DNA of 10,078 nucleotides, from the NCBI GenBank assembly GCA_031285485.1, contig JAITWC010000180.1, positions 1 to 10,078 on the forward strand. Direction: 5' to 3'. Below are positions 6,550 through 10,078 of this stretch, piece by piece; within the stretch, counting starts at the first letter, position 1; each line of letters opens with the position of its first letter. Under the pieces are notes generated by a model, which made no database searches, was not told the origin of the DNA, and saw nothing but the letters and a program-made list of their open reading frames with translations. A program made the translations under genes and the position numbers. This stretch comes from Alistipes sp. (lineage in GTDB: Bacteria; Bacteroidota; Bacteroidia; Bacteroidales; Rikenellaceae).

Positions 6550-7829
6550 TGCGACACGCCTCATTGTTCAGCGGAATAGGTGGTTTTGATCTTGCCGCCC
6601 GTTGGATGGGCTGGGAGAACGTCTTTCATTCCGAAATTGACCCATTCTGTCTAACCATTCTCAAACACAACTTTCCCGATGCAATCACCTACACCGACAT
6701 CCGAAACACCGACTTCACCCCCTGGCGCGACAGAATCGACGTCCTCTCAGGGGGATTTCCTTGTCAACCATTTTCCCAAGCCGGCAAACGGAAAGGCACT
6801 GCCGACGACCGCCACCTCTGGCCGGAAATGTTACGGGCAATTCGAGAAATCGAACCGCGCTGGGTCGTGGGCGAAAACGTACTTGGCATTACTAATTGGA
6901 ATGGAGGGATGGTTTTCGAGCAGGTGTGCGCTGACCTGGAAGCTGAAGGCTACTCCGTTCAACCGACCGTATTGCCAGCTTGCGGTGCAGGCGCACCGCA
7001 CCAAAGGTACCGAACATGGTTTGTTGCCCACCGTAACGACGACCAACTCTTCGCAGGGCTTCCACTCCCGGAACAAATTTGGGCTTCCCTTGCTTCCGAT
7101 GGCGGCACTGTTGCAGACCCCGACCGTGACGGAGATCGACTGCCGAACACCGGAGGCGTTGCTCAGGCGCAAGGAGATGAGGAACCGCTCGGGACGCAGT
7201 ACCGTTCCGCCGGGGAACCTTGCCGAACAGATACACTCGGTAATGAACGGCGGCACGCTCACGGATATGTCTCCGATAATACCGGCGAGTACGCTGATGT
7301 TAGGTACTCCTACGGCGACTGCACTTGTACGGAGCGAGGAGCATCAGAAGAACAGGGCGCCGAACCCTGCGGAGTTTGCCGAATTGGTTGCTACGGGTCA
7401 GATTCGGATGGACGAACTGCTGCCTACACCGACGTCGTTCGACCGGAAAACGTGCAATCAGAAGGTGACGGGCAAAACGATAACCCGTGCCAGCGGGGTG
7501 ACGTTCACGGCGGGACTGCGGATGATGGCCCCGAACGGGTTGCTCCCGACCCCGACGGCCAGATGCCACAATGCAGGGACGACGAAGGAGCGGAAGGACG
7601 GGATTTCGAGAGATTCGGAGTTGAATCATTTGGTGGCGCGTTCTGTTGGGACGACTTCCCAGCTGTCTCCCCTGTTTGTTCAAGAGATGATGGGTTTCCC
7701 ATACCTATGGACGGAATTACCTTTTCTCGCTGGCGCAAAGAATCCATAAAAGCCTACGGCAACGCGATTGTGCCGCAGATCGCCTATCGGATTTTCAGGG
7801 TGATCGAGTTTATGGGTAACGGAAAATAG
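6549..7829 (+). CDS. DNA (cytosine-5) methyltransferase, Dcm-like
   Basis: The 426-aa protein methylates C5 of cytosine. Motif I is FSGIGGF (7-13), motif IV is GGFPCQPFSQAG (68-79) with the catalytic cysteine C72, motif VI is ENV (109-111), motif VIII is QRYRTW near 142-147, and the C-terminal motif X region is YGNAIVPQIAY at about 403-413. From about residue 160 to 375, where the target-recognition region should lie, the sequence is polar, D/G/R/N/S-rich, cysteine-containing and of low complexity, with VADPD- and APDPD-type recurrences. This stretch overlaps a second open frame with better codon signature (see 6679-7749). The gene is flanked by its own candidate promoter and terminator. No endonuclease is adjacent, so it is probably an anti-restriction enzyme. 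No Shine-Dalgarno precedes ATG 6549. Confidence 0.88.
   Translation: MRHASLFSGIGGFDLAARWMGWENVFHSEIDPFCLTILKHNFPDAITYTDIRNTDFTPWRDRIDVLSGGFPCQPFSQAGKRKGTADDRHLWPEMLRAIREIEPRWVVGENVLGITNWNGGMVFEQVCADLEAEGYSVQPTVLPACGAGAPHQRYRTWFVAHRNDDQLFAGLPLPEQIWASLASDGGTVADPDRDGDRLPNTGGVAQAQGDEEPLGTQYRSAGEPCRTDTLGNERRHAHGYVSDNTGEYADVRYSYGDCTCTERGASEEQGAEPCGVCRIGCYGSDSDGRTAAYTDVVRPENVQSEGDGQNDNPCQRGDVHGGTADDGPERVAPDPDGQMPQCRDDEGAEGRDFERFGVESFGGAFCWDDFPAVSPVCSRDDGFPIPMDGITFSRWRKESIKAYGNAIVPQIAYRIFRVIEFMGNGK
6679..7749 (+). CDS. Overlapping-frame LLPTP-repeat protein inside the C5-methyltransferase gene
   Basis: A frame shifted by +1 relative to the methyltransferase is open from after the stop at 6652-6654 to TAA 7747-7749. 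It gives up to 356 aa from ATG 6679, or 282 aa from ATG 6901. Features are SWAKTYLALLIGMEGW (63-78), SSRCALTWKLKATPFNR (80-96), LLPTPT-like repeats at 115, 144, 206, 247 and 288, and FVQEMMGFPYLWTELPF (333-349). By hand count over 7141-7560 its GC3 is about 72%, like neighbouring genes, against about 55% for the methyltransferase frame. From memory, phage proteins with the WKLKAT...FQL...GLLPTP...FVxEMMGFPxxWTxLPF pattern recur beside or within phage cytosine methyltransferase genes. No catalytic motif or function is visible. The N-terminal 40 residues (S/T/P-rich) look like shadow, so the true start may be later. A conserved but untranslated shadow is the alternative. Confidence 0.5.
   Translation: MQSPTPTSETPTSPPGATESTSSQGDFLVNHFPKPANGKALPTTATSGRKCYGQFEKSNRAGSWAKTYLALLIGMEGWFSSRCALTWKLKATPFNRPYCQLAVQAHRTKGTEHGLLPTVTTTNSSQGFHSRNKFGLPLLPMAALLQTPTVTEIDCRTPEALLRRKEMRNRSGRSTVPPGNLAEQIHSVMNGGTLTDMSPIIPASTLMLGTPTATALVRSEEHQKNRAPNPAEFAELVATGQIRMDELLPTPTSFDRKTCNQKVTGKTITRASGVTFTAGLRMMAPNGLLPTPTARCHNAGTTKERKDGISRDSELNHLVARSVGTTSQLSPLFVQEMMGFPYLWTELPFLAGAKNP
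7021..7560 (+). repeat. Dispersed, diverged about 21-nt repeat read in two frames
   Basis: Four copies begin at 7021, 7108, 7417 and 7540 and a weaker one at 7294. The shared core is roughly TTGC-C-n-n-ACCCCGAC-n-n. In the +1 frame they read LLPTVT, LLQTPTV, LLPTPTS, LLPTPTA and LMLGTPTA. In the methyltransferase frame they read as VAHRND, VADPDRD, AAYTDV, APDPDG and ADVRYSYGD. The repeat is better preserved as a peptide in the +1 frame. Confidence 0.45.
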
Positions 7830-7835
7830 CGCAAG

Positions 7836-7861
7836 GCCGGACAAAATAGTCCGGCTTTTTT
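7836..7861 (+). terminator. Intrinsic terminator after the C5-methyltransferase
   Basis: GCCGGAC (7836-7842) and GTCCGGC (7849-7855) form a perfect 7-bp stem with a 6-base loop, followed by six T residues (7856-7861). It lies 7 bases after the methyltransferase stop. Confidence 0.88.
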
Positions 7862-7883
7862 CAAACATCGGTTTCGGGCGAAC

Positions 7884-7893
7884 CTATTCTTCG
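7884..7893 (+). promoter_or_regulatory. Candidate promoter element CTATTCTTCG before the SPPY methyltransferase
   Basis: This 10-mer is identical to 6518-6527, sits 29 bases before the ATG at 7913 (31 in the other case), and follows a T-run terminator by about the same distance. It resembles the Bacteroidota -7 element with one extra base. The -33 partner is not clear. Confidence 0.35.
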
Positions 7894-7912
7894 ATGTAAA
7901 CAATCAAGCCGT

Positions 7913-8932
7913 ATGCAGGAACTGAATCCCGATTCCATCTACTCCGGCGACGCCAAAGAGGTGCTCTCCACATTACCGGACAACTCCATAGACTGCTGCG
8001 TTACATCGCCGCCTTACTATGGGCTTCGTAACTATGGGGTTGCGGGGCAAATCGGGCTTGAACAGACGCCGGATGAGTTCATCGACCGCCTGGTCGGGGT
8101 GTTCAGGGAAGTGAGGCGTATTCTCAAGCCCGAGGGCAATTTGTGGATCGTGATCGGCGACAGCTATAACGGCAGCGGAAAAGCCGGACGCAATCCCGAA
8201 TACATGGGCAGGCACACCTCGTTCGGGAAACCACACAACCCGAAAACCTGCGGGTATCCCGTAAGGGTTGCCGGACTGAAGCCCAAAGACCTGACAGGCA
8301 TCCCGTGGCGGCTTGCCTTCGCCCTGCAAGCGGACGGATGGTGGCTGCGGCAGGACATTATTTGGCAAAAACCGAACCCGATGCCGGAGAGCGTAACGGA
8401 CCGCTGCACCAAGGCGCACGAGTATATCTTCCTTTTGAGCAAATCCCGGAAGTATTATTTCGACCGCAGGGCGATATCGGAGCCGGTCGCCGACAGTACG
8501 GTAGCCCGTTGCTCGCAGGATGTAGAACGCCAGAAGGGAAGCGACCGCGTTCCGGGCAAAACGAACGGCAATATGAAAGCCTGCCTGCCCCGGTACGGCG
8601 GCGATAAGTACACCGCTACCCCTGACAAATTTCATCAAACCAAGAGCGGGAATATGTACGACCTGCGCCCTACGCGCAACAAACGTTCCGTATGGACGGT
8701 CTCCACCAAACCCTGCAAGGAGGCGCACTTTGCCACATTTCCCGACACCCTGATCGTGGACTGCATCAAGGCGGGGTGCCCTCCGGGAGGCGTGGTGCTC
8801 GACCCGTTCATCGGCTCGGGGACTACTGCGGTAGCGGCCCTGAGAAATGGCCGCCGCTATGTCGGGATCGAACTCAATCCCGAGTACATCGAAATCGCGG
8901 AAAAGAGGATTTTGAAAGCTGCGAATAGTTAG
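7913..8932 (+). CDS. SPPY-type DNA methyltransferase (probably N4-cytosine)
   Basis: The 339-aa protein has motif IV TSPPYYGLR (31-39) near the N-terminus. LKPEGNLWIVIGDSY follows at about 76-90, then a target-recognition region containing WLRQDIIWQKPNPMPESV and KAHEYIFLLSKS. Motif I is LDPFIGSGTT at about 296-305 near the C-terminus, followed by YVGIELNPEY. The order is beta-class. SPPY rather than DPPY favours N4-cytosine methylation, although exceptions are known. The length is normal for the family and the motifs are complete. It sits between a terminator and a separate candidate promoter, so it is probably transcribed alone. No restriction endonuclease is adjacent. An antisense open frame covers most of it but is a shadow. 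Confidence 0.9.
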   Translation: MQELNPDSIYSGDAKEVLSTLPDNSIDCCVTSPPYYGLRNYGVAGQIGLEQTPDEFIDRLVGVFREVRRILKPEGNLWIVIGDSYNGSGKAGRNPEYMGRHTSFGKPHNPKTCGYPVRVAGLKPKDLTGIPWRLAFALQADGWWLRQDIIWQKPNPMPESVTDRCTKAHEYIFLLSKSRKYYFDRRAISEPVADSTVARCSQDVERQKGSDRVPGKTNGNMKACLPRYGGDKYTATPDKFHQTKSGNMYDLRPTRNKRSVWTVSTKPCKEAHFATFPDTLIVDCIKAGCPPGGVVLDPFIGSGTTAVAALRNGRRYVGIELNPEYIEIAEKRILKAANS

Positions 8933-8950
8933 CTTCCCTTTGAAGATGCC

Positions 8951-8982
8951 TATCTTTGCGCGGACTAATCCAATCCGCGCAA
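8951..8982 (+). promoter_or_regulatory. Candidate TAnnTTTG promoter with 9-bp dyad abutting the nuclease ATG
   Basis: TATCTTTG (8951-8958) matches the Bacteroidota -7 consensus TAnnTTTG; a weak TTAG at 8929-8932 could be the -33 element. TTGCGCGGA (8956-8964) and TCCGCGCAA (8974-8982) are perfect 9-base inverted repeats with a 9-base spacer. The dyad overlaps the -7 element and ends on the A of the start codon. This supports ATG 8982 as start, because the longer reading from TTG 8940 would begin upstream of the promoter. Confidence 0.5.
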
Positions 8983-9719
8983 TGAACATCGCAGGCAACA
9001 TCCGTAAACTTGTCGTAACGGTCGGACTGTTCGTCCTTATTCCCCTGTGCCTGTGTGGTCAGGGTTTGGAGTACCGGCCTGTGGTAAACGGGGTTTTGAT
9101 CGAGAACCCGCACTATTGCCTCGACTTCAACACGGGGCATAAGCAACCGAACTGGGTCTGTTATTCGCTGACGCCAGCCCATGTCACGGGACGTGCGCCG
9201 AGGTCTTCGACGTTCCGCAACGGCAGGCGGGGCAACGTGTCGAGCGCGACCACTGACGACTACAAAGGGAGCGGCTACGACCGTGGCCATCTGTGCCCGG
9301 CGGCTGACATGAAGTTGTCGCGGGAGGCGATGACGGCGACGTTCCTGATGTGGAACATGTCGCCGCAGGAGCCCTCGTTCAACCGCGGCGGATGGGCGCA
9401 GTTGGAGGCTCTGGTGCGCGGCTATATCGATGGCGCGACCGATACGCTCCACGTGGTTACGGGGCCGGTGTTCATCGGCAACAAGGGTTCGATAGGTGCG
9501 AACAGCGTAACGATCCCGGGATTCTTCTACAAAGTTATCTATTGCCCCAGGCGTGGCGGCATAGCCTTTCTGATGCCCAACCGGAGAATAAGCGGCCCGC
9601 TGAAAAGCTGGCAGGTCTCCATCGACCTGATCGAGGCTCTGTCCGGTATGGATTTCTTCCCCGGGCTGCCCGACGAGCGTGAAAACGAGATCGAGGCGCA
9701 GGTGGAATGGTGGGAGTGA
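8982..9719 (+). CDS. Secreted DNA/RNA non-specific endonuclease (NUC1/Endonuclease_NS)
   Basis: The 245-aa protein starts with a Sec-type signal peptide: basic IRK, then the hydrophobic core LVVTVGLFVLIPLCLC, with cleavage probably near CGQG (25-28). The catalytic motif is DRGHLCPAADM (100-110) with H103 as general base. It is followed by WNMSPQEPSFNRGGWAQLE (124-142), in which N134 and E142 correspond to the metal-binding Asn and Glu of Serratia nuclease. The protein should hydrolyse DNA and RNA outside the cytoplasm. Bacteroidota genomes often carry such nucleases. In this context it could be a host gene, cargo, or an element-encoded nuclease. A lipoprotein signal is possible because of the cysteines, but the lipobox is poor. 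Confidence 0.88.
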   Translation: MNIAGNIRKLVVTVGLFVLIPLCLCGQGLEYRPVVNGVLIENPHYCLDFNTGHKQPNWVCYSLTPAHVTGRAPRSSTFRNGRRGNVSSATTDDYKGSGYDRGHLCPAADMKLSREAMTATFLMWNMSPQEPSFNRGGWAQLEALVRGYIDGATDTLHVVTGPVFIGNKGSIGANSVTIPGFFYKVIYCPRRGGIAFLMPNRRISGPLKSWQVSIDLIEALSGMDFFPGLPDERENEIEAQVEWWE

Positions 9720-9724
9720 GTGAG

Positions 9725-10048
9725 TCAATTTGCTTCGCCCGAAGGCATCTTGTCCGCGGTTTGTTCATACAGTTCGGCATAGATATTTTTGCTCTCCCGG
9801 AAATCCGTGTGAACGATACATTTATCATAAATCTCACCGAGAATGGATCGTGCATCATCTATGAACGACTCTCTCAGTGGGATTCCCGCCATTTCTCCGC
9901 GTTTCCTGATGTGATCGACAATCGCGGGAAGATTCGCCTTCAATAATCCGATCACCGCCACGGCTTTGTATGGCTGGATATTGAGAACGATGTCCTCTCG
10001 TTTTATTACATCGTCCATTTCTTCGTCTTCAGGCCAAAAAGAATCCAT
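9725..10048 (-). CDS. Unknown 107-aa protein, convergent with the nuclease
   Basis: I do not recognise this protein. It is read on the minus strand from ATG at 10048-10046 to TGA at 9727-9725, leaving 5 bases to the nuclease stop and no visible terminator between the two genes. It is acidic at the N-terminus (PEDEEMDDVIKRED), has a likely helix at about 29-50 (AVAVIGLLKANLPAIVDHIRKR) and another at 61-75, and lacks a signal peptide or membrane segment. AT content is higher than in the operon. The 30 bases beyond its start (10049-10078) reach the window edge, with no upstream gene visible. Confidence 0.6.
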   Translation of the reverse strand: MDSFWPEDEEMDDVIKREDIVLNIQPYKAVAVIGLLKANLPAIVDHIRKRGEMAGIPLRESFIDDARSILGEIYDKCIVHTDFRESKNIYAELYEQTADKMPSGEAN

Positions 10049-10078
10049 TCTCTTAATTTGTTTGAGGGGTTATGTGTC

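Noticed and set aside
8940..8981. TTG 8940 or ATG 8946 as the nuclease start
   Set aside because: These would place the start upstream of the candidate -7 element at 8951-8958 and add residues ahead of a well-formed signal peptide beginning at 8982.
7973..9001. 342-aa open frame on the minus strand, antisense to the SPPY methyltransferase
   Set aside because: It mirrors a complete methyltransferase with all motifs, has no recognisable domain, and long antisense frames are expected from the GC-rich third positions of the real gene.
8982..9719. The nuclease as the restriction partner of the adjacent methyltransferases
   Set aside because: It has a signal peptide and the non-specific DRGH nuclease fold, so it should act outside the cytoplasm without sequence specificity.
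1..10078. tRNA genes, rRNA, CRISPR arrays, or a toxin-antitoxin pair
   Set aside because: No cloverleaf-like segment, regularly spaced direct repeats, or recognisable toxin or antitoxin motifs were seen. The only repeats are the diverged units within the C5-methyltransferase gene.

Overview
The window looks like part of a prophage or phage-derived island from a Bacteroidota host, most likely a GC-rich member of the Bacteroidales. The main reasons are: a 203-aa protein closely resembling the Bacteroidota prophage family DUF6549; a candidate TAnnTTTG-type -7 promoter element; starts mostly without Shine-Dalgarno sequences; and a terminase small-subunit-like gene next to phage-type replication and methylation genes. 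The taxonomic call is inference from memory of families, not from a search.

Layout. Positions 1-87 hold the last 28 codons of an IS3/rve-type transposase, AT-richer than what follows. From 170 to 6475 runs a tightly packed plus-strand operon with ATGA or longer overlaps at most junctions: a beta-class DNA methyltransferase (170-940); a DNA polymerase III alpha chain that starts at the catalytic PDIDIDF motif and so lacks the PHP domain and first part of the palm (930-3083); a guanylate-kinase-like P-loop kinase (3080-3613); a DEDDh 3'-5' exonuclease of DnaQ type (3595-4359); a 98-aa unknown (4362-4658); a terminase small-subunit-like protein (4678-5202); a 58-aa and a 100-aa single-span membrane protein (5183-5359, 5356-5658); a 72-aa unknown (5662-5880); and the DUF6549-like membrane/coiled-coil protein (5864-6475). 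An intrinsic terminator closes the operon.

After it come independently punctuated genes: a C5-cytosine methyltransferase (6549-7829) followed by an intrinsic terminator, an SPPY-type methyltransferase (7913-8932), a secreted non-specific nuclease (8982-9719), and, convergent on the minus strand, a 107-aa unknown (9725-10048).

The most remarkable part is the C5-methyltransferase gene. A second plus-strand frame is open through 1.07 kb of it (6679-7749). It carries five LLPTPT-like repeats and a C-terminal MMGFP-x3-W motif. By hand count it has the more GC-rich third codon positions (about 72% against 55% over 7141-7560), while the methyltransferase frame is low-complexity and polar there. Both frames appear to be coding, so this is a candidate large overlapping-gene pair in an anti-restriction methyltransferase.

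Functionally the window joins replication (polymerase, proofreading exonuclease, nucleotide kinase), packaging, and self-protection by three methyltransferases of different classes with no visible partner restriction enzyme.
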